A DNA stretch of 21,915 nucleotides from Candidatus Vogelbacteria bacterium CG22_combo_CG10-13_8_21_14_all_37_9 (GCA_002772495.1 PCSX01000035.1:1-21915); one strand, 5' to 3'. Shown: positions 1 to 6,367, counted from the stretch's first letter. Notes: a model not told the origin generated them from the sequence alone. Translations and numbers: made by a program.

Positions 1-56
1 CTATGCGAGGCGGTGGTGGGGAGATTATCCGAGCGTACGCTTCAGTTTCGCTTCAC

Positions 57-73
57 CACGCGCTTCGCGCGTG
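57..73. repeat. GC-rich hairpin near the window start
   Basis: Perfect inverted repeat with 7-base arms CACGCGC and GCGCGTG around a TTC loop. It lies in a GC-rich stretch (about positions 1-75) that contrasts with the AT-rich DNA after it. GGTGGTG near position 12 could also pair with CACCAC near 54. I see no gene in positions 1-143 and no tRNA cloverleaf. It may be the edge of a repeat or of a gene to the left. Confidence 0.5.
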
Positions 74-86
74 CCACATCATTTGT

Positions 87-114
87 TTGAAAGTAAGTTT
101 GAGTTTGGTACAAT
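87..114 (+). promoter_or_regulatory. Orphan promoter-like sequence
   Basis: TTGAAA, 16 bases, TACAAT, with a TGG extended -10. It points rightward into the 3' end of the leftward holA-like gene, and no rightward gene follows. It could drive an antisense transcript, or be a chance match in AT-rich DNA. Confidence 0.2.
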
Positions 115-143
115 AAATACACCAATATCTGACTTTCCCAAAA

Positions 144-860
144 TTAAATCTCCAGCAATATCCGCTCTAAGTGAAAATCAAAGGCTTCGGATCCAAAATA
201 ATATTGATGATAATGACGTAGAAATCGGCCGGCTAAAATTTTTAATTCTTCTTCCGTATAATTCTCACTCCCCCGTTTAGCTTTACTAAATAAATACGGC
301 CTAATATTTTTAGGCGCTTTAACTGTGGTAGTCTTAGCTAAAAGTAATAATTTTAACTGACTCCATAATAGCCAGAAAATATCAAAATCTTCGACCCCAC
401 TTAATTTCGCCTGCCAAAAAGCTAACCACAATTTTTGCTTGTTTCTAGAAATTAAAGCATCTGAAAGAGTATAACGATTGAAAGTAGCTTTTAGAGGAAC
501 TGGTTTTTGATCAAAACATAAAATTTTCTCGGCTTGACCAGCTATTTTTTTCAAAATCTGAGGGTCTAATTCCGCTTCGAGAAAAATAAAAACATTCGGT
601 GATTCAGCTAATTCGGATAATTTACCAAGAATAATCGGGCTAGAGTTTTTGTGACTTAAAAGTTGATTAAGACCAATCAAATATTTTTGATAAAACAAAC
701 CTTGGCTAACAAGTAGCTCGGCTAAATTAGCTTCGCTAAAGTTTTCATTGTCCCACAAAAAAACCGAACCTTCAGGGTGGCGCAATAAAAGTGAATCAAT
801 CAAGCTGTGGTATTTAGCCTGACTTTTATCAAAATTTGTGCCGTGAATTAGATAGAACAT
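144..860 (-). CDS. holA: DNA polymerase III delta subunit-like protein
   Basis: Protein of 238 residues that resembles clamp-loader delta proteins of uncultivated bacteria. It opens with MFYLIHGTN, like the start of the delta N-terminal domain that normally binds DNA. A hydrophobic strand VFIFLEAELD near residue 90 matches the usual position where delta proteins state that the subunit is non-ATPase. The C-terminal 100 residues are helical and rich in Leu, Lys and Phe, as in the delta collar region. Delta loads the DnaN sliding clamp, whose gene is also in this window. The length is well below the roughly 340 residues of E. coli HolA, so it is a minimal form. It is the last gene of the mgtC-udg-xth-holA leftward run and follows xth after 60 AT-rich bases. 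The assignment comes from overall pattern, not a catalytic motif, so it is less certain than its neighbours. Confidence 0.6.
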   Translation of the reverse strand: MFYLIHGTNFDKSQAKYHSLIDSLLLRHPEGSVFLWDNENFSEANLAELLVSQGLFYQKYLIGLNQLLSHKNSSPIILGKLSELAESPNVFIFLEAELDPQILKKIAGQAEKILCFDQKPVPLKATFNRYTLSDALISRNKQKLWLAFWQAKLSGVEDFDIFWLLWSQLKLLLLAKTTTVKAPKNIRPYLFSKAKRGSENYTEEELKILAGRFLRHYHQYYFGSEAFDFHLERILLEI

Positions 861-920
861 AATTTAAAATTTAAAAATCAAAATGAAAAATTACAAAGCA
901 AAATTAAAAAATAGACAGAT

Positions 921-1760
921 TTAGATATCTAACTCCAAACCAATAGGGGCGTGGTCGGACCCATAAACCTCCGTTTCAATCCAAGCTCGTTTAATTTTCG
1001 GCGCCAACTTTTGACTAACCCAAAAATAATCAATCCGCCAACCAACATTACGATCCCGAGCTCCGGCTCGATAACTCCACCAAGAGTACTCTACCTGATC
1101 AGGATGAAGATAGCGATAAGTATCAACAAAGCCAGCTTGAGCTAATTCATCAGCCCAAGCTCGTTCTTCAAAGGTAAACCCTGGATTACCGACATTTTCT
1201 TTCGGTCGAGCTAAATCTATTTCTTGGTGAGCCACATTAAAATCACCGCAAATTACGATTGGTTTAATTTTTTCTAAATCTTTTAGGTGTTTTAACAAAG
1301 CTTTATTAAAAGCCAGTTTGTAGTCTAAACGAGATAATTCACTATTAGCATTCGGAAAATAGACATTGATAAAATAAAATTTAGCTAAATCGGCAATCTG
1401 AACTCGACCCTCCTCATCTCCACCTAAGGCGCCCTGCCCGCCGGCAGGCAGGGATCCGTCTGGGTCGGAAAATTCTTGTGATCCAAAACCATTAGCTATC
1501 TTGGTCGGAATCTTAGATAAAATTGCTGTGCCACTATAACCGGGACGTTTGGCCGGATGCCAATACTCTTCATAATGATCAAAATCCCAGCCCAAGGCTG
1601 GTCCGCCTTGGGCGGAAAAAGTTTCCTTCAGTCTGGCCTCGTTGCTGATTTTAATTTCCTGTAAACCTAGTAAGTCCGGTTTAGCTTTTTTAAGCCAGTC
1701 AGAAAAACCCTTTTTACTCACCGCCCTAATTCCATTTACATTCCAAGAGATTAATTTCAT
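921..1760 (-). CDS. xth: Exodeoxyribonuclease III (AP endonuclease)
   Basis: Protein of 279 residues of the exonuclease III / ExoA family, which cuts DNA 5' of abasic sites in base excision repair with a divalent metal. Family motifs are clear: ISWNVNGIRA at residues 4-13, LQEIK with the metal-binding Glu near 35, PGYSGTAILSK near 73-83, GDFNVAH near 172-178, and the C-terminal GSDHAPIGLEL with the catalytic Asp-His pair. The start MKLISWNVNG is the usual start of the family. It lies 9 bases after the uracil-DNA glycosylase gene, so the two repair steps (base removal, then abasic-site cutting) are probably co-transcribed. Odd point: two short GC-rich palindromes sit in-frame and add Gly/Ala/Pro-rich stretches around residues 49-57 and 98-115, in loops between conserved blocks. 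Confidence 0.95.
   Translation of the reverse strand: MKLISWNVNGIRAVSKKGFSDWLKKAKPDLLGLQEIKISNEARLKETFSAQGGPALGWDFDHYEEYWHPAKRPGYSGTAILSKIPTKIANGFGSQEFSDPDGSLPAGGQGALGGDEEGRVQIADLAKFYFINVYFPNANSELSRLDYKLAFNKALLKHLKDLEKIKPIVICGDFNVAHQEIDLARPKENVGNPGFTFEERAWADELAQAGFVDTYRYLHPDQVEYSWWSYRAGARDRNVGWRIDYFWVSQKLAPKIKRAWIETEVYGSDHAPIGLELDI
1432..1453. repeat. In-frame GC-rich palindrome inside xth (site 2)
   Basis: A 22-base near-perfect palindrome, CCCTGCCCGCC followed by GGCAGGCAGGG, with one mismatched pair. On the coding strand it encodes about residues 103-110, within an insert of about 18 residues (SDPDGSLPAGGQG and onward) between QEF and DEEGRV, where related enzymes read through almost directly. 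Palindromes built on CCTGCC/GGCAGG are, from memory, common in Parcubacteria-like genomes. Confidence 0.7.
1590..1613. repeat. In-frame palindrome inside xth (site 1)
   Basis: Inverted repeat with 9-base arms GCCCAAGGC and GCCTTGGGC and a 6-base loop. On the coding strand it encodes residues 50-57, AQGGPALG, a loop after the metal-binding region. The arms are much more GC-rich than the surrounding gene. Confidence 0.65.
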
Positions 1761-1769
1761 TGACTCATT

Positions 1770-2396
1770 CTACTTAAAAGTCTTTAGAACCGCAAAATCT
1801 TTAATTAAAGTGGCTTTGAGCGCTTGATTGTAGATAGTGGCCGCCGGATGATAAAGCGGGACAAAATTAATCAAACCAAAACTCATTTCCAGTGGTAAAA
1901 CTTGCCCATGTAATTGACCAATTGTTCCAGTGGCTAATTTATATTTAGTTAATAAATAATCCATCGAGAAACGTCCGAGGGTGACAATCACACTTGGTTG
2001 GATAATTTCAATCTGTTGATCCAAAAAAGGAGCATAGTAATTAATTTCTTCTGGTAAAGGATCTCGATTGGTTGGCGGTCGATCTTTGACAATATTAGTG
2101 ATATAAACTTCGGCTCGCGACAAAGCAATACTATTCAATAATTTATCGAGGATTTTACCAGACGAACCACAAAACGGCCGGCCGGTTAAAGCTTCGTTTT
2201 TACCAGGGGCTTCTCCAATTAACATTATTTTGGCTTCAGAAGAACCATCGCCAATTACCGGCCAATATTGATTAGCGGTTCGATAAGCAAAAAGTGGCGC
2301 TTCGGTCGCCACTAATAACTGCTCTTTAATTTTTTTTAAGGCCAGATCTTTTTCAGCCTTAGTTTTAATTTTAGAGTGATTTTTTTTCTTCATCAT
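1770..2396 (-). CDS. Uracil-DNA glycosylase superfamily protein without Fe-S cysteines
   Basis: Protein of 208 residues resembling family 4 uracil-DNA glycosylases, which remove uracil from DNA. The catalytic motif GEAPGKNE is at residues 61-68, TGRPFCGSSG at 71-80, ITNIVKDRPPTNRDP at about 99-113, and the second active-site motif HPAA at 183-186. Classical family 4 enzymes bind a 4Fe-4S cluster with four cysteines (a CxxC before the first motif, VKCRPP, and one about 15 residues later). Here those places read APLFA, VKDRPP and NYYAPF, and the only cysteine is C76. So the fold and active site are kept but the cluster is absent. The N-terminal 25 residues are Lys-rich and the exact start among MMKKKNHS is uncertain. 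The gene overlaps mgtC by 26 bases and precedes xth by 9. Confidence 0.85.
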   Translation of the reverse strand: MMKKKNHSKIKTKAEKDLALKKIKEQLLVATEAPLFAYRTANQYWPVIGDGSSEAKIMLIGEAPGKNEALTGRPFCGSSGKILDKLLNSIALSRAEVYITNIVKDRPPTNRDPLPEEINYYAPFLDQQIEIIQPSVIVTLGRFSMDYLLTKYKLATGTIGQLHGQVLPLEMSFGLINFVPLYHPAATIYNQALKATLIKDFAVLKTFK

Positions 2397-2853
2397 TTTC
2401 TACCGTCAAATGATTACTTAAATGTTCTTGAAATGGTCGTTCAATAAAACCCAATAAGAAAACTAGAAGTGATAATAAAGCGGCGACAGTAGCCAGTCCA
2501 AACAAACCAAAACCACAAGCCATTCCGACTCCGGCCGCCAACCATAAACCAGCGGCAGTAGTCAGACCAGTTAATTTTGATTCTTTTAAAATAACTAAGC
2601 CTGCTCCTAGAAATCCAATCCCGAGAGGAATTTGACCGGCCATTCGAAGAGGATCAAAATTGGTCAGATTTAAATATTGAATCGAAACTTGCTCGGCAAT
2701 GACAATAAACAAAGACGCCCCTAAAGAGACTAGAGCATAGGTTCGTAAACCCGCCATTTTTCCAGCGGCAGTTCGTTCAATCCCTAAAATTGACCCTAAT
2801 AAAATTGCGACCACTAAACGCCAAGTAAGCGTGACTAAAGAATAGGTAATCAT
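2371..2853 (-). CDS. MgtC/SapB family membrane protein
   Basis: Protein of 160 residues with four or five hydrophobic segments. The family block ILGIERTAAGKMAGLRTYALVSLGA is at about residues 20-45, and the second conserved stretch, GIGFLGAGLVILKE followed by GLTTAAGLWLAAGVGMACG, at about 77-113. MgtC proteins sit in the inner membrane. In pathogens they are linked to Mg limitation and to modulation of ATP synthase, but their role in small-genome bacteria is unknown. This copy has the membrane domain and only a short charged C-terminal tail (VENDEEKKSL), so it lacks the soluble domain of Salmonella MgtC. It appears to be the first gene of the leftward operon with the glycosylase and xth, and a promoter ends 8 bases before its ATG. 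Confidence 0.88.
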   Translation of the reverse strand: MITYSLVTLTWRLVVAILLGSILGIERTAAGKMAGLRTYALVSLGASLFIVIAEQVSIQYLNLTNFDPLRMAGQIPLGIGFLGAGLVILKESKLTGLTTAAGLWLAAGVGMACGFGLFGLATVAALLSLLVFLLGFIERPFQEHLSNHLTVENDEEKKSL

Positions 2854-2861
2854 ATTTAAAA

Positions 2862-2890
2862 AGTATAAAGGGTTCTAAACCCAAGAGCAA
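2862..2890 (-). promoter_or_regulatory. Promoter of the mgtC-udg-xth operon, near-leaderless
   Basis: On the minus strand: TTGCTC (2885-2890), 17 bases, TATACT (2862-2867), then 8 bases to the ATG at 2853. A start site about 7 bases after the -10 would leave an mRNA leader of only 1-3 bases. The spacer holds a small palindrome, GGGTT CTA AACCC (2870-2882), which could be an operator. Confidence 0.55.
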
Positions 2891-2916
2891 GGGTGGGGAT
2901 CTTGATTTAACATTCA

Positions 2917-2957
2917 ACAAAAAACTTCCTCCGGATTAGCAAAGGAAAGTTTTTTGT
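2917..2957 (-). terminator. Intrinsic terminator after the small membrane protein gene
   Basis: Read leftward: an A-rich 5' arm (ACAAAAAACTTTCCT), a 12-base loop, then AGGAAGTTTTTTGT, giving a stem with one bulge that runs into a T-tract. It lies 16 bases after the TAA of the small membrane protein gene and separates it from the mgtC operon. Confidence 0.75.
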
Positions 2958-2973
2958 TTTTAGTCAGTTAAAA

Positions 2974-3159
2974 TTACTGAACAGCTCCTTCGGCAGAAAC
3001 GTCAGTAGCTGGAGCGGTTGCATCAGCATTGACATCAACGTTCTCAGTAGTAATAGCACTTTGGTCATCAACTGGAGCAACAGCACCCTTGTTAGAGTAC
3101 CAAACTACGCCAGCAATAATCAAAATGATAACAATAGCGACAATGATGTAATTCTTCAT
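2974..3159 (-). CDS. Small membrane-anchored protein of unknown function
   Basis: Protein of 61 residues starting MKNYIIVAIVIILIIAG: one N-terminal transmembrane helix (residues 4-20), then WYSNKG and a 40-residue tail rich in Ala, Asp, Val and Thr with almost no aromatic residues. The tail is probably disordered and outside the cytoplasm. A TTG three codons upstream is possible, but I chose the ATG because a promoter (TTGAGA, 16 bases, TATATT) ends 8 bases before it. Own promoter and terminator mean it is a single-gene unit. The composition (helix plus acidic Ala-rich tail) is like many short surface proteins of small-genome bacteria. I do not recognise a family. Confidence 0.75.
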   Translation of the reverse strand: MKNYIIVAIVIILIIAGVVWYSNKGAVAPVDDQSAITTENVDVNADATAPATDVSAEGAVQ

Positions 3160-3167
3160 ATTTTTCA

Positions 3168-3195
3168 AATATAGGTTTTAATCGACCTTTCTCAA
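3168..3195 (-). promoter_or_regulatory. Promoter of the small membrane protein gene
   Basis: Minus strand TTGAGA (3190-3195), 16 bases, TATATT (3168-3173), then 8 bases to ATG 3159, predicting a leaderless or 1-3 base leader mRNA. A second candidate lies further upstream: TTGCCT (3235-3240), 17 bases, TATCAT (3212-3217), which would give a leader of about 45 bases. Confidence 0.5.
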
Positions 3196-3252
3196 CAATA
3201 GTTGTGGTCTAATGATAGCGTTTTTAGAATAAAAAGGCAAATCAAAATCTTT

Positions 3253-3261
3253 TGTGGATAA
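3253..3261 (-). promoter_or_regulatory. Isolated perfect DnaA box
   Basis: TGTGGATAA, the complement of the consensus TTATCCACA. It lies 13 bases upstream of the distal promoter of the small membrane protein, far from the origin. It could make that gene DnaA-responsive, titrate DnaA, or be chance. Confidence 0.35.
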
Positions 3262-3414
3262 GCCCCTCTCTCGTGGCAGTCTGTTTAGAGTACAACTTTT
3301 ACTTGCCCTCTCAAATTTTGATTCTATCAAAACTTGCTAGGGTGAACTTGCAAAAGTCTGAAGTTCTCAGCTCGACAGCTTCGAACCCCCCCCTTAAAAA
3401 ATATCACTTCGGCC

Positions 3415-5772
3415 TTATAGCTCCCCCCAACGTTGACCAGTGGCTACTTCTACCACTAAAGGCATCGAGATACCAGAAATTTTTTCCATCGCTTGTTTAA
3501 TTACTGTTGATACTTCAGTTAAATATTCAGTTTTAACTTCATAAAGCAATTCATCGTGAATTTGTAACAAAAAAAATACTTGCTCACTTAATTTTTTTTC
3601 AGCCAAAGATCGTTTAGCCTCAATCATCGCTTTTTTAATAATATCCGCCGCCGTCCCTTGAAGCGGAGCATTCATCGCCATTCGTTCAGCTTGGGCTTTA
3701 ATAAAAGACAACCTCGATTTCAAACCGGGAAAATAACGGCGCCGGCCAAAAAAAGTTTCGGTGTAGCCAACTTGAGTGGCTTGAACGACCACTTGATCAA
3801 AATAATTTTTAATCGTAGGAAAAGTGGCAAAATATTGTTGGTAAAATTTTTCCGCTTCAGCTTTGGTGCTCCCTAAATTCCGTCGCAGAGCATTGACTCC
3901 CATCCCATAGATAATCCCAAAATTAATCACCTTGGCTTGCCGACGCATATCTTTGGTCACTTCAGCGGGAGGAACTTCAAAAACTCGAGAAGCGACTGAA
4001 GTATGAATATCCGCTCCGGTTTTAAAAATACTTAATAAATCTTGATCACCTGACATCAGCGCTAAGACTCGCATTTCGATTTGCGAATAATCCAAAGCTA
4101 AAAAAGTATAACCCGGACTAGCTAGAAAAATATTACGAATCTCTGGACCTAAATTCCCTCGAGCCGGAATATTTTGCAAATTAGGATTGGTCGACGACAT
4201 TCGGCCAGTCGTTGTCCCCGCTTGATTAAGTGTACTATGTAAACGATTATTCTGATCTAATAAGTCTGGTAGATTATCCAGATAAGTTGATAATAATTTT
4301 TGCCATTCACGATGTTCTAAAATAAGCGGAATAATCGGATGAGCGTCGGCAAGTTTTTCTAATTCTGATTCTCGGGTCGATTGTCCGCCCCCAGCAGTTT
4401 TACGCAAACCCTTGAGTGGTAATTTTAATTCAGAAAATAAAATCTCACCTAACTGTTTAGGAGAATTAAGATTGAAATCATGACCAACTAAATCAAAAAT
4501 CTTCTGACTAACCACTTCTAATTTTTGACGATAAGTTTTTGCTAATTTAGCTAAATGATCTCGATCGACTAAAATCCCTCGTTCTCGAGCCGATTCTAGA
4601 ATAGGAATCAAGGGTTGTTCGATTTCTTGATAAACTTTTTCCAAACCTAAAGTTTTTAATTGTTGGAAGATTTTTGTCCGAGCAATAATAAAATCTTCTG
4701 TACCGGCATAAGCTAAAATTTCAGCTAAACCAGCGTTAGTTAATTCAGAATTAATTAACCATAGGGCAATACCGGTTTCTTGGATCAGTACCGGGTCGGA
4801 CGCTAAAGCGTCCGACCCGGACTTCTCCTCTTCCATCTTCTCTCCCCCCATCAACTGATTAAAATTTTTCACTCGTGCTAAAAGCGATTTAAATTCCAAA
4901 CTTAAAAATAATTTTTCGACTAAACCCAAATTAAAGCCCGCCAACCAAGTTTTATCAGAGAGTTTAAATTTAATCGGGGCATCACGACGAATTAAAGCAA
5001 GGGTTTTAGAAAAAATTGCTTCCTCTTCTCCTTGTTTTAATAATTCAATCATTCGTGGTTTAATTCCCGCCTTCAAAAAAGCTTCGTCACTTTTTTTCAA
5101 CTGAAGATAAATTTTTTCCAAAGTACCAAAATTACTAATCAAATCACTGGCCGTTTTTTCACCAATCCCAGTAATGCCAATAATATTATCCGACGGATCA
5201 CCACGTAAACCCTTATAATCGGGCAATAATTCTGGTCCAAAACCAAAACGCTCGCGGACGGCTTTTTCATCATAAGTAATCGTATCATTAATGCCTTTTT
5301 TCAAAGTAAAAACTAAGACCTTGTCTTTCGCAACTAATTGCAAAGTATCCATATCACCGGAAGCGATTACCACTTGCAACTCTTCATCAGCTTTAGTTTG
5401 CTCCACAATGGTGCCAAGTAAATCATCGGCTTCAAAACCGGGTACTTCATAAATCGGAATATTAAAAGACGTAAAAATATCTCGAGACCGAATCAGTTGA
5501 GCGATCAAAGCTTCATCAGCCTTAGGTCGTTTGGCTTTATAGCCAGCATAAGCCTGTTTTCGAAAAGTCATTTCTGGTCGATCATAACAAGCCACCACAT
5601 AATCAGGTTTTAATTCACTAATCAATTTAATCAACATAGTAGAGAGACCATAAAGTCCCCCCGTCGGCTCCCCAGTACTAGAACTAAATTCTGGTAAAGC
5701 GTGATAAGCGCGATGAATAATCGCGTGCGCGTCAATTAAAACTAATTTTTTAGAGAATTTTCTTTTAGCCAT
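3415..5772 (-). CDS. polA: DNA polymerase I (5' nuclease plus polymerase)
   Basis: Protein of 785 residues. The N-terminal 5'-3' nuclease domain (about residues 8-300) shows LVLIDAHAIIHRAYHAL, PGFEADDLLGT, ASGDMDTLQLV and GLRGDPSDNIIGITGIGEKTA. The polymerase domain (about 395-785) shows TTGRMSSTNPNLQNIP, motif A DYSQIEMR, the O-helix RRQAKVINFGIIYG and motif C QIHDELL. Between them only about 85 residues remain, with no DEDD exonuclease residues, so there should be no proofreading. Role: Okazaki fragment processing and repair synthesis. A phenylalanine occupies the O-helix dNTP-selecting position, as in E. coli. An in-frame 30-base palindrome encodes the linker near residues 318-328. The gene overlaps the 3' end of tsaE by 31 bases and is co-transcribed with it. 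Downstream is a short AT hairpin at 3316-3332 that may act as a weak terminator. Confidence 0.97.
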   Translation of the reverse strand: MAKRKFSKKLVLIDAHAIIHRAYHALPEFSSSTGEPTGGLYGLSTMLIKLISELKPDYVVACYDRPEMTFRKQAYAGYKAKRPKADEALIAQLIRSRDIFTSFNIPIYEVPGFEADDLLGTIVEQTKADEELQVVIASGDMDTLQLVAKDKVLVFTLKKGINDTITYDEKAVRERFGFGPELLPDYKGLRGDPSDNIIGITGIGEKTASDLISNFGTLEKIYLQLKKSDEAFLKAGIKPRMIELLKQGEEEAIFSKTLALIRRDAPIKFKLSDKTWLAGFNLGLVEKLFLSLEFKSLLARVKNFNQLMGGEKMEEEKSGSDALASDPVLIQETGIALWLINSELTNAGLAEILAYAGTEDFIIARTKIFQQLKTLGLEKVYQEIEQPLIPILESARERGILVDRDHLAKLAKTYRQKLEVVSQKIFDLVGHDFNLNSPKQLGEILFSELKLPLKGLRKTAGGGQSTRESELEKLADAHPIIPLILEHREWQKLLSTYLDNLPDLLDQNNRLHSTLNQAGTTTGRMSSTNPNLQNIPARGNLGPEIRNIFLASPGYTFLALDYSQIEMRVLALMSGDQDLLSIFKTGADIHTSVASRVFEVPPAEVTKDMRRQAKVINFGIIYGMGVNALRRNLGSTKAEAEKFYQQYFATFPTIKNYFDQVVVQATQVGYTETFFGRRRYFPGLKSRLSFIKAQAERMAMNAPLQGTAADIIKKAMIEAKRSLAEKKLSEQVFFLLQIHDELLYEVKTEYLTEVSTVIKQAMEKISGISMPLVVEVATGQRWGEL
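4791..4820. repeat. Perfect 30-base palindrome inside polA
   Basis: Arms of 14 bases, CCGGGTCGGACGCT and AGCGTCCGACCCGG, separated by AA. It is entirely open in the polA frame, encoding roughly SGSDALASDP in the linker between the 5' nuclease domain and the exonuclease remnant. This part of the protein tolerates insertions. Confidence 0.85.
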
Positions 5773-6212
5773 GGAATTTTTATCTCTCGTTCATTTTCAC
5801 TTAAATGTTTAAAGAAAATTGCTTTCGCTTTTTTACCCACCCCACCCACTTGTTCCGGCCATTCTATCACGATTAAATTTTTTGGTTCGAGCACTAATTC
5901 AGCCCACTTTAGGGGAGCCAAATCCCGAGAATCTTGGAGTCGATAAAAATCACCATGGATAAGCTGGTGAAAGCCAGTTTGAGTAGTTTTAGAAGGAGCT
6001 AAGTGATATTTTTTTAATAAAACAAAGGTCGGGCTAGTGGCCACTCCTCGCACGCCTAGCGCTTTAGCTAAAGCTTTAACGAAAGTGGTCTTACCCGAGC
6101 CTAAGTCGCCAGAGAGGGCCAAAATCGTCGCTTCCCGACCCACTCGAAGCTCCAAGGCCACTCGACGAGCCAGTTTTTCAGTCTCGCTTAAATTTTTAGC
6201 TAAAACGATCAT
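5742..6212 (-). CDS. tsaE: tRNA threonylcarbamoyladenosine biosynthesis ATPase TsaE
   Basis: Protein of 156 residues, the usual TsaE length. The P-loop GDLGSGKTT is at residues 35-43, then TSPTFVLLKKYH at 59-70, HGDFYRL at 86-92 and IEWPE at 116-120, all typical. TsaE works with TsaB and TsaD to form t6A at position 37 of ANN-decoding tRNAs. It hydrolyses ATP to reset the complex. The gene overlaps polA by 31 bases, so the two form one leftward unit. A -10-like TAGAAT ends 7 bases before the ATG. Confidence 0.95.
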   Translation of the reverse strand: MIVLAKNLSETEKLARRVALELRVGREATILALSGDLGSGKTTFVKALAKALGVRGVATSPTFVLLKKYHLAPSKTTQTGFHQLIHGDFYRLQDSRDLAPLKWAELVLEPKNLIVIEWPEQVGGVGKKAKAIFFKHLSENEREIKIPWLKENSLKN

Positions 6213-6219
6213 TTAAACT

Positions 6220-6225
6220 ATTCTA
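6220..6225 (-). promoter_or_regulatory. -10 element of the tsaE-polA operon
   Basis: TAGAAT on the minus strand, 7 bases before the tsaE ATG at 6212, the same spacing as at rpmH and the PBP gene. No good -35 is visible. It predicts a leaderless tsaE mRNA. Confidence 0.4.
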
Positions 6226-6259
6226 CAAAAATCCCTTCATTTTGCCTATTAATTAAATC

Positions 6260-6289
6260 CCCAAGCTTAGTAGGGTCTGACCCTACTTG
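6260..6289. repeat. Intergenic REP-like palindrome
   Basis: Core AGTAGGGT, loop CTG, ACCCTACT (6268-6286), with outer CCAAG and CTTGG flanks, in the AT-rich region upstream of tsaE. Its GGGTCTGACCC core resembles the GGGTCGGAC/GTCCGACCC arms of the palindrome in polA, so it may belong to the same repeat class. Confidence 0.6.
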
Positions 6290-6308
6290 GCGCTAAATAA
6301 AACAATTT

Positions 6309-6354
6309 TTATTTATAACCTAATCTAACGGTCGTTAGATTAGGTTATAAATAA
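6309..6354. repeat. Perfect 46-base palindrome
   Basis: Two perfectly complementary 22-base arms, 6309-6330 and 6333-6354, with only GT between them; a G-T wobble would extend pairing further. It lies just beyond the terminator of the lipoprotein cassette. It could be a cruciform site, a protein-binding site, a back-up terminator, or a junction left by an insertion. Confidence 0.9.
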
Positions 6355-6367
6355 GAAAATAACCAAC

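Noticed and set aside
71..280. Rightward ORF of 69 residues at the window start
   Set aside because: It lies over the 3' end of the leftward holA-like gene in another frame, has no family pattern, and its composition is that of a shadow ORF.
1022..1090. Further GC-rich palindrome in xth (CGAGC TCCG GCTCG)
   Set aside because: It encodes a conserved part of the enzyme (YRAGARDRN) and is short, so it is probably chance and not an insertion.
2172..2190. Palindromic CGGCCGGCCG in the uracil-DNA glycosylase gene
   Set aside because: It encodes the conserved TGRPF block shared by the family, so it is not an inserted element.
3160..3168. TTG start (MKNMKN) for the small membrane protein
   Set aside because: The TTG overlaps the -10 box TATATT; the ATG three codons later fits the promoter spacing and the helix start better.
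3375..3393. tRNA T-arm-like TTCGAA followed by Cs
   Set aside because: The bases before TTCGAA cannot pair with the C-run, and no acceptor, D or anticodon arms are found on either strand.
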